DNA of 64,000 bases from Dinoroseobacter sp049800775 (GTDB lineage: Bacteria; Pseudomonadota; Alphaproteobacteria; Rhodobacterales; Rhodobacteraceae). The stretch spans positions 31,220-95,219 of the forward strand of contig NZ_JBNAFR010000012.1 in NCBI RefSeq assembly GCF_049800775.1. The letters are read 5' to 3'. Positions 51,541 through 61,199 of this stretch are shown here, one piece after another. The notes beneath the pieces were generated by a model. The model searched no databases, was not told the DNA's origin, and worked only from the letters and a program-made list of their open reading frames with translations. Made by a program: the position numbers and the translations under genes. How positions within the stretch are numbered: the stretch's first letter is position 1; each line of letters opens with the position of its first letter.

Positions 51541-53973
51541 ATGCGTGGAAGATACGCGGCACTTTCAGTCCTTGCTCTCGCTGCCGGAGTTGGCGGCGGA
51601 ATATTCCTTGAACGTCTTTACTTGAACCCGGTGGCACAGGCCGGATCCACCGGGCCTGAAATCCTCTACTGGGTTGCCCCGATGGACCCGAACTTCCGGC
51701 AACCCGGTCCGGGGAAATCACCCATGGGGATGGACCTGGTCCCTGTGTACGAGGGCGAAGAGCCTTCGGGGGATCCCTCGGAAGTCACGCTGGACGCGGC
51801 TGAAATCAACGCGATTGGGGTGCGCACAGCGCTCTCACGCATGACGGAGGTCGAGCCTCGAATCGAGACTGTTGGGTTCGTCGGATATGATGAGCATTTG
51901 ACCAGCCACGTGCACACCCGCGTCGAAGGGTGGATCGAGAAACTCAAGGTGAGGGCCGTCGGTGACCGAGTGCAAGGAGAACAAGTACTGTTCGAATTGT
52001 TCTCACCACTGATTGCTGCGGCAACCGGCGATTTGGTGCGCGCCGTTGAGGCTGGTGACCCTCGTATCCTTGATGCGGCTCGCAATAAGCTGATGAGCCA
52101 CGGCATGTCAGCACGTCAGATTGCCGAAATCGAGGCTGGGGGTGAACTTGTACGCAACATCGAAATCGAAGCCCCGCAGAACGGTGTTGTCATCGCCCTG
52201 AATGCGGCGGACGGGATGTATTTGCAACCTGGGACACTCGCGTTTTCAGTCGCGGATCTGTCTCAAGTCTGGCTCATCGTCGACGTCTTCGAACGTGACA
52301 TCGCCAGACTCTCGGACGATATGCGAGCGGTCGCTCAGTTCGAACATCTTCCGGGACGCAGTTTCGAAGGTGAGATCGACTATATTTATCCCGAGCTGGA
52401 CCCTCAGACCCGGACCCTGCCTGTAAGGCTAAGGTTCGACAATTCCGATGGTGTCCTTCGTCCCGGCATGTTCGGGAGCGTAAGCCTAGTACCGACAGAA
52501 ACACGGACTGTATTGACCGTACCGTCAGAGGCAGTGATCCGCACTGGATCAGCGGAACGGGTCATTCTGAAAACGGGTGAGGGGACCTTCAAACCCAGAC
52601 TGGTGACTACAGGATTGCGAGACAGTTTCGGCGAAGGTGGACGTACCGAGATTTTGCAGGGGATTGGGCCCGGCGAGGAGGTGGTGGCCTCCGCACAATT
52701 CCTGATCGACAGCGAAAGCGCTCTGAGTGCCGGCTTTATGCGCATGGCACCAACGGATGCGGAGCCTGCCCGCGGCAAAGGCATTCTCGTAGATCTCGAC
52801 CGCGAAACCCGGGTCGCGCGCGTTCGTCATGATATGCTCGAGAGCCTGGACTGGCCGGCGATGACGTCCGAGTTTCCTGTAAGGGCTGGCGTTTCGCTTG
52901 ACCGGCTGAATGCGGGTGACGAGGTCGCCTTTCTTGCTGCAAGGGGTGCCGACGGGCTTCTCAGCTTGATGGAGCTTGCACCTGATGACGGCATTGCAGG
53001 TACGGGAACCGGGATGGCTCTGGCCGTCACGCCAGACGGCAAATTGACCCTTGAGCACGGTCCAATCCCTGAGCTTGGCTGGCCCGCCATGACCATGGAT
53101 CTACCGGTGGTTGGTGTCGATCTCGACGCAGTGCCGCTTGATGCACCTATTGAGTTTGATTTGGCAGCGGACGACGGCGGAATGTTCTCTGTCATAGCAG
53201 TCCGTGCCGAAGGCGCAGAGTCCGTCGCCGTGATGGAGCCAGCAGAGGAGCCCGCGGAAGGGGCTCCACCAATCGTCGTCTCTGGGACCATTGATGCTCT
53301 GAACGCCGAGAATGGGAGAGCGACGATCACTCATGGTCCGATGGCTGAAATCGGCATGCCCGGGATGACCATGGAGTTTCCCATCGATCCAGCCTTGGAT
53401 GCGACTACATTGATGACCGGCGCGGAAATGACGCTGACATTCGCGCGCCCGGACGGGATGAATATGGTTTTGGCTGCGGCCGAACCGGTGACCCCCGCCG
53501 CCGCCCCTATTGTCACGACCGGCTCCATCAACGCTGTGGATGCCGCGGCGCTCAAAGCAACGATCAGCCATGGGCCGATGAAAGAAATCGGGATGCCTGG
53601 GATGACCATGGACTTCCCGATTGATCCCTCAATTGATCTAGCATCCTTGCCGACAGACGCCGAAATGACGCTGACCTTCGCGCGTCCGGATGGAATGAAT
53701 ATGGTTCTGGCCGCGGCTGAAGTTGTCCCTCCACCGATGCAGGTCACAGGTCAGATCAACTCCATCGACAATGATACGAGGACAGCAAACGTCACTCATG
53801 GCCCCATGGTCGAAATCGGGATGCCAGGCATGACCATGGATTTTCCATTGTCGGAGGACGTCGAGGTTTCACGCCTGCCAATTGGAACTGACGTGACGCT
53901 TATTCTGCGACGAAACCCTGACTTCTCGATGACGCTCTTGGATGTGACCGTTGACGGGAGCGTGACGCAATGA
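51541..53973 (+). CDS. cusB: CusB-type adaptor with five C-terminal CusF-like domains
   Basis: An 810-residue protein, about twice the usual CusB length. N-terminal anchor, then a heavy-metal-binding stretch (YWVAPMDPNFRQPGPGKSPM, GMDLVPVYEG), then the membrane-fusion core (about 80-400). From about residue 410 five CusF-like domains follow, at about 410-475, 487-555, 575-650, 655-728 and 732-806, each with a His before a [WM]P[AG]MT block. Domains 1 and 2 keep the CusF Trp (WPAMT); domains 3-5 have Met instead (MPGMTM). It links CusA to an outer-membrane channel and hands over Cu(I). Overlaps cusA (ATGA). Confidence 0.93.
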   Translation: MRGRYAALSVLALAAGVGGGIFLERLYLNPVAQAGSTGPEILYWVAPMDPNFRQPGPGKSPMGMDLVPVYEGEEPSGDPSEVTLDAAEINAIGVRTALSRMTEVEPRIETVGFVGYDEHLTSHVHTRVEGWIEKLKVRAVGDRVQGEQVLFELFSPLIAAATGDLVRAVEAGDPRILDAARNKLMSHGMSARQIAEIEAGGELVRNIEIEAPQNGVVIALNAADGMYLQPGTLAFSVADLSQVWLIVDVFERDIARLSDDMRAVAQFEHLPGRSFEGEIDYIYPELDPQTRTLPVRLRFDNSDGVLRPGMFGSVSLVPTETRTVLTVPSEAVIRTGSAERVILKTGEGTFKPRLVTTGLRDSFGEGGRTEILQGIGPGEEVVASAQFLIDSESALSAGFMRMAPTDAEPARGKGILVDLDRETRVARVRHDMLESLDWPAMTSEFPVRAGVSLDRLNAGDEVAFLAARGADGLLSLMELAPDDGIAGTGTGMALAVTPDGKLTLEHGPIPELGWPAMTMDLPVVGVDLDAVPLDAPIEFDLAADDGGMFSVIAVRAEGAESVAVMEPAEEPAEGAPPIVVSGTIDALNAENGRATITHGPMAEIGMPGMTMEFPIDPALDATTLMTGAEMTLTFARPDGMNMVLAAAEPVTPAAAPIVTTGSINAVDAAALKATISHGPMKEIGMPGMTMDFPIDPSIDLASLPTDAEMTLTFARPDGMNMVLAAAEVVPPPMQVTGQINSIDNDTRTANVTHGPMVEIGMPGMTMDFPLSEDVEVSRLPIGTDVTLILRRNPDFSMTLLDVTVDGSVTQ

Positions 53974-56900
53974 TCCCGGCGATAATACGCATCTCGCTCG
54001 CCAACAGGTTCGTCATTGTTGCTTTAGCCTTCATGATGGGTGCGGCAGGCATTTGGGCCATCCGCGAAACACCGGTCGATGCTATTCCGGATTTGTCCGA
54101 TGTACAGGTGATCGTCCGCACACCCTATCCGGGACAGGCGCCCCAGGTCGTAGAAAACCAGATAACATACCCGCTCGCGACGGCCTTGCTTGCAGTGCCC
54201 GGTGCCGAGGACGTCCGTGGGTTTTCCTTTTTCGGCGACAGCTTTGTCTATGTTGTTTTCGAAGACGGCACGGATCTTTACTGGGCCAGATCTCGTGTGT
54301 TGGAATATCTCGGACAGATCTCAGGCAGCTTGCCGGAGGGGGTCTCACCGCAGCTTGGACCCGATGCCACGGGCGTGGGATGGATTTATCAGTACGCGCT
54401 GATTGACCGGACTGGAAATCATGATCTGGCCCAACTCAGAACACTCCAAGACTGGTTCCTGAAATACGAATTGCAAGCCGTGGATGGTGTGTCCGAGGTC
54501 GCCACCATCGGCGGCATGGTCAAACAATACCAGGTTGTTGTCGATCCCAACAAACTCCGGGCCTATGACATCACGCTGGCCCAGCTCAGAAACGCGATCC
54601 AAGCCGCCAACCGTGAAACCGGCGGCAGCGTCATCGAGATGGGCGAAGCGGAGTTCATGATCCGCTCGTCCGGCTACATCGATGAGCTGTCAGATCTCGC
54701 AAGCGCGCCTCTCATGGTCAACGAGCGCGGCGCGGCACTCACCCTTGGGGACGTCGCGGACATTCGGTTGGGACCGGAGATGCGGCGCGGCGTCGGTGAA
54801 CTTGATGGGGAAGGGGACGCCGTCGGAGGCGTCGTGGTTCTGCGTTGGGGTGGCAATGCTCTTGCAACGATCAAAGCGGTCGAAGAGCGCATTGAGGAGT
54901 TGCGGCCCAACCTGCCGGACGGCGTCGAGATCATAACGACCTACGACCGGTCAGGCGTCATCGAGCGGGCCATCGAAAACCTGCAGAAGAAGCTAACGCA
55001 GGAATTCATTGTGGTGGTTCTGGTCTGTGCCGCCTTCCTGCTGCACCTGCGATCCTCGCTGGTGATCCTGCTGTCGCTGCCATTGGGAATTTTCGCCGCG
55101 TTCATCCTGATGAAAGCACAGGGCGTGAACGCCAATATCATGTCCCTTGGCGGCATAGCCATCGCGATCGGGGCAATGGTGGATGCGTCTATTGTCATGA
55201 TCGAGGCTATGCACCGAAGACTGGAAAAGGAAAAACTGACCGCAGAGAACAGATGGCGGATCGTGCAGGAATGTGCGGCCGAGGTCGGCCCGGCACTCTT
55301 CTATTCCCTCGCGATCATCACGGTAAGCTTCCTCCCTGTCTTCGTGCTGGAAAACCAGGAGGGGCGGCTATTCTCTCCACTCGCCTATACCAAAACCTAC
55401 GCGATGGCCGCCGCGGCGATCTTGTCGATCACGCTCGTGCCAGTCTTGATGGGGTACTTCGTTCGAGGGCGGATTCTGCCTGAACGGAAGAACCCGCTGA
55501 ACAGGCTGGTTGTCTTCATCTATCGCCCGTTCCTTGATGCGGCGATCGCATGGCCTTGGGCCACCACTTTGCTGGCCGGTGCGCTGGTCGCCTCGATGTG
55601 GTATCCCTATCAGCGCCTTGGTTCAGAGTTCATGCCGGAGCTGAATGAGGGCGACTTCCTTTACATGCCCAGCTTCTACCCGGGCATATCGACAGGAAAA
55701 GCGCGCGAAGTTCTCCAACAGACCAATCGACTGATCGCAACCATTCCGGAGGTCGAAACTGTTCACGGCAAGGTGGGACGGGCTGAGACGGCAACCGATC
55801 CCGCGCCCCTGACGATGGTCGAGACAACGATCCAGCTGAAGCCGGAAGAAGAATGGCGTCCCGGCATGACGATGGAGAAAATCCGCGACGAGCTTGATCG
55901 GACGGTCCAGGTGCCGGGTGTCACAAATGTTTGGATCCAGCCCATCAAAAACCGCATCGATATGCTGGCAACCGGGATCCGCACACCAGTTGGTGTGAAG
56001 GTCTCGGGGGCCGATCTCGATGTGATTACGCAGATCGGGATAGAGGTTGAACGCGCTGTCGCGGAGATCGAAGGCACGGCGTCCGCCTATGCAGAACGAC
56101 CAGTCGGCGGTCGATTCATCGAAATTGACGTGAAGCGGGACGCTGCCGCGCGGTACATGATGAGTGTCCGGGATGTGCAGGATGTTGTGCAGACTGCGAT
56201 CGGCGGGATGCAGGTCTCAGAGTCGGTTGAAGGTCTCGAGCGTTTCCCTATCAACCTGCGCTATCCGCAGGCGTGGCGCGACAGCCCCGAGCGGCTCGAA
56301 AACCTGCCGGTCGTCACACCTTCCGGCGCACATGTACCTCTAACGGCCCTCGCGGATATCCGCATCGTTGATGGGCCTGGCATGATCCGTTCAGAGAATG
56401 CAAGGCGGACAGGTTTCGTCTTCATCGACATCGCCGGGCGAGACTTGGGCGGATACGTGGCTGAAGCCCAGAAGGTCGTTGCTGAGACTGTAGACTTGCC
56501 ACCCGGCTACTCTCTGACTTGGTCCGGTCAGTACGAGTATATCGAGCGGATGCAGGACAGGCTTGCCATCGTGGCACCCGCGACCTTGTTGATCATCACG
56601 CTGATGCTGTTTCTCGCCTTCAATCGGGTAATCGAGGTCGGCATCATCCTTGCTGCCCTTCCGGTGGCACTCGCGGGGGGCGTCTGGTTCCTGTGGTATC
56701 TCAGTTTCGATATCTCGATTGCCGTGCTGGTTGGCTTCATTGCCCTTGCGGGTGTAGCTGTCGAGACGGCTATCGTCATGCTGCTTTACCTCAACCTTGC
56801 TTGGGAAAAGCGGCGAAAACTGGCCCAGTCCGAAACACGCAAGCTGACCCGTGACGATATCGAAGACGCGGTGTTCGAAGGTGCCGTTTTGCGGGTCAGA

Positions 56901-57149
56901 CCGAAAGTCATGACGGTGGCCACGATCTTCGCGGCCCTCATCCCGATCATGTATGGCACCGGGACCGGCTCTGAAATCATGCAGCGGATTGCGGCCCCCA
57001 TGATCGGCGGAATGGTCACCGCAACGCTACTGACTCTGTTCGTCATTCCTTCGATCTTCGTGATCTGGAAGCGGCTCGCACTGCGCCGCGTGAACCGCGA
57101 GATCGGTCCCCTTGTTCTGCGACCGACCGATGCGCTGCCCGCTGAATAA
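53970..57149 (+). CDS. cusA: CusA-type heavy-metal RND efflux pump
   Basis: A 1059-residue RND transporter: first helix (FVIVALAFMMGAAGIWAI), DAIPDLSDVQVIVRTPYPGQ, large periplasmic loops, and helix IV with the proton-relay region GGIAIAIGAMVDASIVMIEA. Met residues of the periplasmic cleft and LGSEFMPELNEGDFLYMPSF are CusA-like. Pumps Cu(I)/Ag(I) from the periplasm with CusB. No gene for a CusC-type outer-membrane channel is in the window, so a chromosomal TolC-like protein may serve. Confidence 0.95.
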   Translation: MIPAIIRISLANRFVIVALAFMMGAAGIWAIRETPVDAIPDLSDVQVIVRTPYPGQAPQVVENQITYPLATALLAVPGAEDVRGFSFFGDSFVYVVFEDGTDLYWARSRVLEYLGQISGSLPEGVSPQLGPDATGVGWIYQYALIDRTGNHDLAQLRTLQDWFLKYELQAVDGVSEVATIGGMVKQYQVVVDPNKLRAYDITLAQLRNAIQAANRETGGSVIEMGEAEFMIRSSGYIDELSDLASAPLMVNERGAALTLGDVADIRLGPEMRRGVGELDGEGDAVGGVVVLRWGGNALATIKAVEERIEELRPNLPDGVEIITTYDRSGVIERAIENLQKKLTQEFIVVVLVCAAFLLHLRSSLVILLSLPLGIFAAFILMKAQGVNANIMSLGGIAIAIGAMVDASIVMIEAMHRRLEKEKLTAENRWRIVQECAAEVGPALFYSLAIITVSFLPVFVLENQEGRLFSPLAYTKTYAMAAAAILSITLVPVLMGYFVRGRILPERKNPLNRLVVFIYRPFLDAAIAWPWATTLLAGALVASMWYPYQRLGSEFMPELNEGDFLYMPSFYPGISTGKAREVLQQTNRLIATIPEVETVHGKVGRAETATDPAPLTMVETTIQLKPEEEWRPGMTMEKIRDELDRTVQVPGVTNVWIQPIKNRIDMLATGIRTPVGVKVSGADLDVITQIGIEVERAVAEIEGTASAYAERPVGGRFIEIDVKRDAAARYMMSVRDVQDVVQTAIGGMQVSESVEGLERFPINLRYPQAWRDSPERLENLPVVTPSGAHVPLTALADIRIVDGPGMIRSENARRTGFVFIDIAGRDLGGYVAEAQKVVAETVDLPPGYSLTWSGQYEYIERMQDRLAIVAPATLLIITLMLFLAFNRVIEVGIILAALPVALAGGVWFLWYLSFDISIAVLVGFIALAGVAVETAIVMLLYLNLAWEKRRKLAQSETRKLTRDDIEDAVFEGAVLRVRPKVMTVATIFAALIPIMYGTGTGSEIMQRIAAPMIGGMVTATLLTLFVIPSIFVIWKRLALRRVNREIGPLVLRPTDALPAE

Positions 57150-57182
57150 TTCAACTATCAACCCAAACAAATGGAGACACCA

Positions 57183-57524
57183 ATGAAAACACTGACAGCA
57201 ACACTTGCTCTGCTCAGCATCACCGTGACGGCAGGTTTCGCCCAGATGAACCACAACATGGATCACTCCAACATGCCGATGTCGGATGAACAAATGGAGG
57301 GAGCTGTCCATGCCAAAGCCGTGATCAATTCGATGGGTGACGGAGTCGCAAATGTAAGCCATGACCCCATCCCTGAAATCGGTTGGCCGGCAATGACGAT
57401 GGATCTGACGGTGCTCGACAACGCACAGATGATGGGCGAGGTGGCCGCCGGTGACGAGGTGACGCTCATGCTCGTGCAAGGCGAGGATGGCATGTACGCA
57501 ATCGGCGCAATGATGCCGAACTAA
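57183..57524 (+). CDS. cusF: CusF periplasmic copper chaperone
   Basis: A 113-residue exported protein. After the signal peptide (TVTAGFAQ) a Met/His stretch (MNHNMDHSNMPMSDEQM) leads to a CusF domain with the Cu(I) ligands in SHDPIPEIGWPAMTMDL (His, Trp, Met, Met). Delivers Cu(I) to CusB. Its core is closest by eye to domain 2 of the CusB above. GGAG seven bases before the ATG. Confidence 0.92.
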   Translation: MKTLTATLALLSITVTAGFAQMNHNMDHSNMPMSDEQMEGAVHAKAVINSMGDGVANVSHDPIPEIGWPAMTMDLTVLDNAQMMGEVAAGDEVTLMLVQGEDGMYAIGAMMPN

Positions 57525-57606
57525 ACAGTTGTTTGCGGTCGTCAAAGCATTGTCGACCGCAAACTCTGAGCATATCGACACTGGTATCAGGTTAAGAGGG
57601 TTAAGC

Positions 57607-58116
57607 ATGAGATCATTATCCCCTATGCAGATTGGCGGTATCGCCGCCCTTGGATCGGCGGGTCTCCTACTCGGTGCATTCAGCTTTCAGGCACTTGGTT
57701 ATGCACCGTGCGCGATGTGCATCTGGCAGAGGTATCCACACGCCGTGGCGATTGGGGCAGGCGTGTTCGTGGCCATTGGACTTGCTCCATTGCTTTTCCT
57801 AGCTGTTGGTGCCGCGTCCGCAGCGACGACCGCTGCTATCGGGGTGTACCACACGGGTGTCGAACGCGACTGGTGGCAAGGGCCCACATCTTGCACCGGG
57901 TCCGGACTGGATTTCTCGAATATGACCGGCGCAGATCTTCTCCCATCAGCATCGTCGGGTCCTTCCAACCTGGTCATGTGCGACGAGGTCGCCTGGGAGT
58001 TCCTTACTCTGTCAATGGCAAGTTGGAATGCTTTTTGGAGTGCCGTGCTTGTCGGGATTTGGGTTCTGGCGATTGTGCGAGTATTGGCCCACGGGCAGTC
58101 TGCAATGTCGACCTAG
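57607..58116 (+). CDS. dsbB: DsbB-type disulfide-generating membrane protein
   Basis: A 169-residue four-helix protein: first redox pair in YAPCAMCIWQRYPH (CxxC after helix 1), second pair in PTSCTGSG and LVMCDEVAW on the periplasmic loop. DsbB reoxidises DsbA and passes electrons to quinone. ATG at 57607 is chosen because upstream codons lack a membrane start. Ends four bases inside the convergent gene. Confidence 0.88.
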   Translation: MRSLSPMQIGGIAALGSAGLLLGAFSFQALGYAPCAMCIWQRYPHAVAIGAGVFVAIGLAPLLFLAVGAASAATTAAIGVYHTGVERDWWQGPTSCTGSGLDFSNMTGADLLPSASSGPSNLVMCDEVAWEFLTLSMASWNAFWSAVLVGIWVLAIVRVLAHGQSAMST

Positions 58117-58754
58117 AGCTGCAGACGAACGAAAACGGTTGCCAGAGCTGTCAGGCAGCCTGCTCCGGCGAAAAATATCAGAAGCGCGAAGGCAGTCGGT
58201 CCGATAGGTGCGGGAAAGAAGCGGAGCACCGGCGCGAGGCGTGTCGAGCGCCGGACCGCTGATGCGTACAAAGGTATGGCGCTTACCAAAGTTGCATAGA
58301 GATAGACCCCGGAGATGTTGTCGAAGAGTGCAGAGCGCGCAAGTGTCGGTGCGACGACCCGCAAAGCCGTCGCACGGCTTCCACCAAACGATCCGTACCA
58401 GTCGGCTGAAGCAACGTAAATTAACGCGTGAAGGCCAACGAAAAGACCAAGTCTGAAGAAGATGTCGACGACGATGTAGGTCCCTGGATCGTGACCGCTT
58501 CTGGAACTTTCGTGAGACAGCGCGAAGAGAAAGAAACCAACGTAGTTGACGATGACAACTACTGGCAAACCGTTCGTCAAAACCTGCCGCAAAAATCGCC
58601 CTAGAGCGGGACCTCCGCCTGCCAAAGCGGCTGTAAAACCAGGCGAAAGCGCGATGTAGAGTATCAAGCCCGGCAGCAATCCTGCGAGACTGAATAGCAG
58701 GACGTTTCTGAGAAATACCATTCCTGGCATCCGGGTGGTGAAGTGCCGTTCCAA
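58113..58754 (-). CDS. Polytopic membrane protein of unknown function
   Basis: A 213-residue protein with five or six hydrophobic helices (about 12-36, 62-82, 92-115, 140-165, 185-210). I recognise no family. Alternative starts at Met9 or Met12 of the frame. It is convergent with dsbB and lies between the copper island and the insertion element. Confidence 0.6.
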   Translation of the reverse strand: MERHFTTRMPGMVFLRNVLLFSLAGLLPGLILYIALSPGFTAALAGGGPALGRFLRQVLTNGLPVVVIVNYVGFFLFALSHESSRSGHDPGTYIVVDIFFRLGLFVGLHALIYVASADWYGSFGGSRATALRVVAPTLARSALFDNISGVYLYATLVSAIPLYASAVRRSTRLAPVLRFFPAPIGPTAFALLIFFAGAGCLTALATVFVRLQL

Positions 58755-58940
58755 TTGAGTAGACCAAGCTTAAGCGTTGTCTTCAGTCTAGCTTTAAAAG
58801 AAGATGCTTTTCTACAGACAGTCATCCAAATCGCTCAGTGTTTCCGTCTTCCTGTTGATTGCAATATCCCGGGTCAGGAAATTGCATATTACTTAACATA
58901 AGATTGATTATGCGCCATGTCAGCTGTAGCCGCAAAGCTA

Positions 58941-58973
58941 AAATGTCACCCGTCTGCAAATCAGGAATGTCAC
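58941..58973 (+). repeat. Left inverted repeat of the ISNCY element
   Basis: AAATGTCACCCG, then TCTGCAAATCAGGAATGTCA to 58972. Two TGTCAC boxes 24 bases apart, in inverted orientation to the right end; about 25 of 33 positions match with one indel. Confidence 0.7.
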
Positions 58974-59009
58974 TCTCGCCCGCAATGATAACGAGCAGAG
59001 AGATCGGAC

Positions 59010-60359
59010 ATGGGATGGGTGATTATGAGCGAGCGCGAGCTGAACCGCGTGGAAGTGTTGGCACAGGTTGATGATGGACGTCTAACCGTCGACAACGCAG
59101 CGAACATGTTGGACCTGACACGTCGCCAGGTATTTCGGCTGTTGAAGCGGTATCGACACGATGGCGCATCAGCGATCCGGCACAAGGCGCGCGGCAAACG
59201 TCCGAACAATTGCATCCATCCTGCCAAACGAGACTACGCCTTAAGTGTGATCAAAGAGCAGTATTCAGACTTCGGGCCAACACTTGCAACTGAGATGCTG
59301 GTCGAGCATCGCGGCTTTAAGGTGTCGCGCGAGACAGTTCGCAAGTGGATGCAGGAAGACGGTCTTTGGCTTTCGCGCAAACAGCGCCGCACGTTCCACC
59401 AGCCACGATCGCGCCGGGAATGCTACGGTGAGTTGATCCAGATCGACGGCTCAGACCACCGATGGTTCGAGGATCGCGGCGATCCTTGCACCCTGCTCGT
59501 TTTCATTGACGATGCGACCAGCACGTTGATGGAACTGCGGTTTGTGACCTCAGAGAGCACCTTCAGCTACTTCGAAGCACTGGAAAGCTATCTGCTCAAA
59601 CACGGTCGCCCTGTCGCCTTCTACAGCGACAAGCACACCGTCTTCCGTGTTCCAAAGCCCAACGAACACATGACGGGCATGACCCAATTCGGGCGTGCCC
59701 TGGCGGAGTTGAACATCGAGATCATCTGCGCAAACTCTTCTCAAGCCAAAGGTCGCGTCGAACGCGCAAACCGCACATTGCAAGACCGCCTCGTCAAGGA
59801 GCTTCGCATTGCGGGGATCTCAAACATGGAGGACGGCAATGCTTTTCTGTCTGGCTTCATCGAACGCTATAACGGCAAGTTTGCGAAGGCTCCCGCCAAG
59901 CCAGACAACCTGCACCGCGCCTTGAACATCGAGCCGGATCGCCTTGCCGAAGTGTTCTGCCTCCGCGACAAACGCTATGTCACCAAGGATTTGACGCTGA
60001 AGTATGACCGTAAGCGGATCAAGCTGGAAGTGAACGACCTGACCCGCGGTCTCGTCGGCAAGTACGTGGATGTCTACGAGATGCCGGACGGACGTATCCA
60101 AGTCAGGACCAAAGGTATCGCCCTGCCCCATTCGATTCTCAACCCGGAACGGCGTGTCACTCATGCCGCAATCACAGAGAGCAAACATCTCAGCGCGGTG
60201 CTGGCCCACATCAAGGCCGAGCAGGATCCGCAGCCAGCCAGTCCCAAGGTCAAACCGGTCAGCCGCAAGAATGGATATGTAAAAACTGGGCGGCGACCGC
60301 CAGGAAGGCCATCTAAACTTGAACTTCACTACGCAGCAAAGCGGGCCGCAGAGACCTAA
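59010..60359 (+). CDS. ISNCY-family DDE transposase
   Basis: A 449-residue transposase. Helix-turn-helix domains (RLTVDNAANMLDLTRRQVFR and VSRETVRKWMQEDG) precede an integrase-type core with catalytic residues in QIDGSDHRWFED (Asp), FYSDKHTVFRV (Asp) and KGRVERANRTLQDRLVKEL (Glu). Full length, without internal stops, so probably active. ATG at 59025 (MSERELNRVEVL) is an equally good start. It ends four bases into the convergent merR gene. Confidence 0.9.
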   Translation: MGWVIMSERELNRVEVLAQVDDGRLTVDNAANMLDLTRRQVFRLLKRYRHDGASAIRHKARGKRPNNCIHPAKRDYALSVIKEQYSDFGPTLATEMLVEHRGFKVSRETVRKWMQEDGLWLSRKQRRTFHQPRSRRECYGELIQIDGSDHRWFEDRGDPCTLLVFIDDATSTLMELRFVTSESTFSYFEALESYLLKHGRPVAFYSDKHTVFRVPKPNEHMTGMTQFGRALAELNIEIICANSSQAKGRVERANRTLQDRLVKELRIAGISNMEDGNAFLSGFIERYNGKFAKAPAKPDNLHRALNIEPDRLAEVFCLRDKRYVTKDLTLKYDRKRIKLEVNDLTRGLVGKYVDVYEMPDGRIQVRTKGIALPHSILNPERRVTHAAITESKHLSAVLAHIKAEQDPQPASPKVKPVSRKNGYVKTGRRPPGRPSKLELHYAAKRAAET

Positions 60360-60763
60360 TGTCCCTCGGCTGAGGTCGAGGTCATTAGTGCGTCCAGCAT
60401 CGGGCAATCACGTGTACCGGCCGAGCAGTTTTCGACCAACTCGGATAAAGCCCCTTCAAGTTTCTGAAGCTCGAAGATCTTCGCTTGGACATGCTCAAGG
60501 TGTTTTCGGCCAAGTTGTTCGACCGCTTCACATGCGTCCGATGGCACCTTTGCCAAGTTTTTTAGCGCGACCGCGTCGTGGACAGAGAAGCCTAGATCAC
60601 GGCACCGTTTGATAAAGCGGAGCTCAGATATCTCAGCGTTTGAGTACAGTCTTCGGCCCGACGCGGTGCGCTGTGCTTTTGTGACGATACCCTCGCGTTC
60701 ATAGTAGCGGATCGTTTCAATCGATACGCCGCTCAAACGTGAAGCTTCTCCAATCGCGATCAC
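60356..60763 (-). CDS. merR: MerR mercury-responsive regulator
   Basis: A 135-residue MerR protein from the GTG at 60763 (GGAG eight bases upstream; the in-frame GTG at 60778 abuts the merT -35 box). AIGEASRLSGVSIETIRYY is the DNA-binding start. Three Cys fit the Hg(II) site: SDACEAVE, VENCSAG and TRDCPMLDALM. Divergent from merT and overlapping its promoter, the standard arrangement for repression and activation. Confidence 0.85.
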   Translation of the reverse strand: MIAIGEASRLSGVSIETIRYYEREGIVTKAQRTASGRRLYSNAEISELRFIKRCRDLGFSVHDAVALKNLAKVPSDACEAVEQLGRKHLEHVQAKIFELQKLEGALSELVENCSAGTRDCPMLDALMTSTSAEGH

Positions 60764-60778
60764 GTGAACATTCTCCAC

Positions 60779-60809
60779 TTGCTCCTGTAGTGACTACAGG
60801 TTGTATCAG
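60779..60809 (+). promoter_or_regulatory. MerR-controlled promoter of merT
   Basis: The -35 TTGCTC (60779-60784) and -10 TATCAG (60804-60809) are 19 bases apart, with the dyad CCTGTAGT-G-ACTACAGG (60784-60800) between them, the hallmark of a MerR-activated promoter. Confidence 0.82.
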
Positions 60810-60815
60810 ATTTTC

Positions 60816-61199
60816 ATGATGTCGAACACCGATACCCTCGAAGAAGAAGTGAATGGCCCAAACCGCATTTTGATCGGCGGAGCAGGTTTTCTCGCTTTAC
60901 TCAGCGCGTCTTGCTGTGTTCTGCCCATTGGGCTGTCGATTATTGGACTCGGTGGCACGTGGCTGACGATGCTTGGTCCCTTCGTTGCTTATCGCGTAGA
61001 GATTCTGGTTGTTGTCGGTTTGATCCTGGCCTGGGGGTGGATCCGGCTTTGGCAGAGATGGGGTTGCGCGCGTCGGAGACGGTCCACGGTCATCCTTCTT
61101 GGCTTCACAACACTCGCATTTCTCTTGGCTGCCAGTTCACCATTTTGGGAAGAAGACGCGGCCCGCACCATGTGGGCATTGTGGAGGCAATCGCGATGA
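60816..61199 (+). CDS. merT: MerT mercuric ion transporter
   Basis: A 127-residue protein with three helices. Helix 1 carries the Hg-binding Cys pair, SASCCVLPIGLSIIGLG (Cys33-Cys34), followed by GTWLTMLGPFVAYR. Classical MerT has a second cytoplasmic Cys pair; here the loop has only one Cys (WGCARR). Imports Hg(II). The upstream TTG at 60801 is inside the promoter, so ATG 60816 (or 60819) is the start. Stop overlaps merF. Confidence 0.85.
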   Translation: MMSNTDTLEEEVNGPNRILIGGAGFLALLSASCCVLPIGLSIIGLGGTWLTMLGPFVAYRVEILVVVGLILAWGWIRLWQRWGCARRRRSTVILLGFTTLAFLLAASSPFWEEDAARTMWALWRQSR

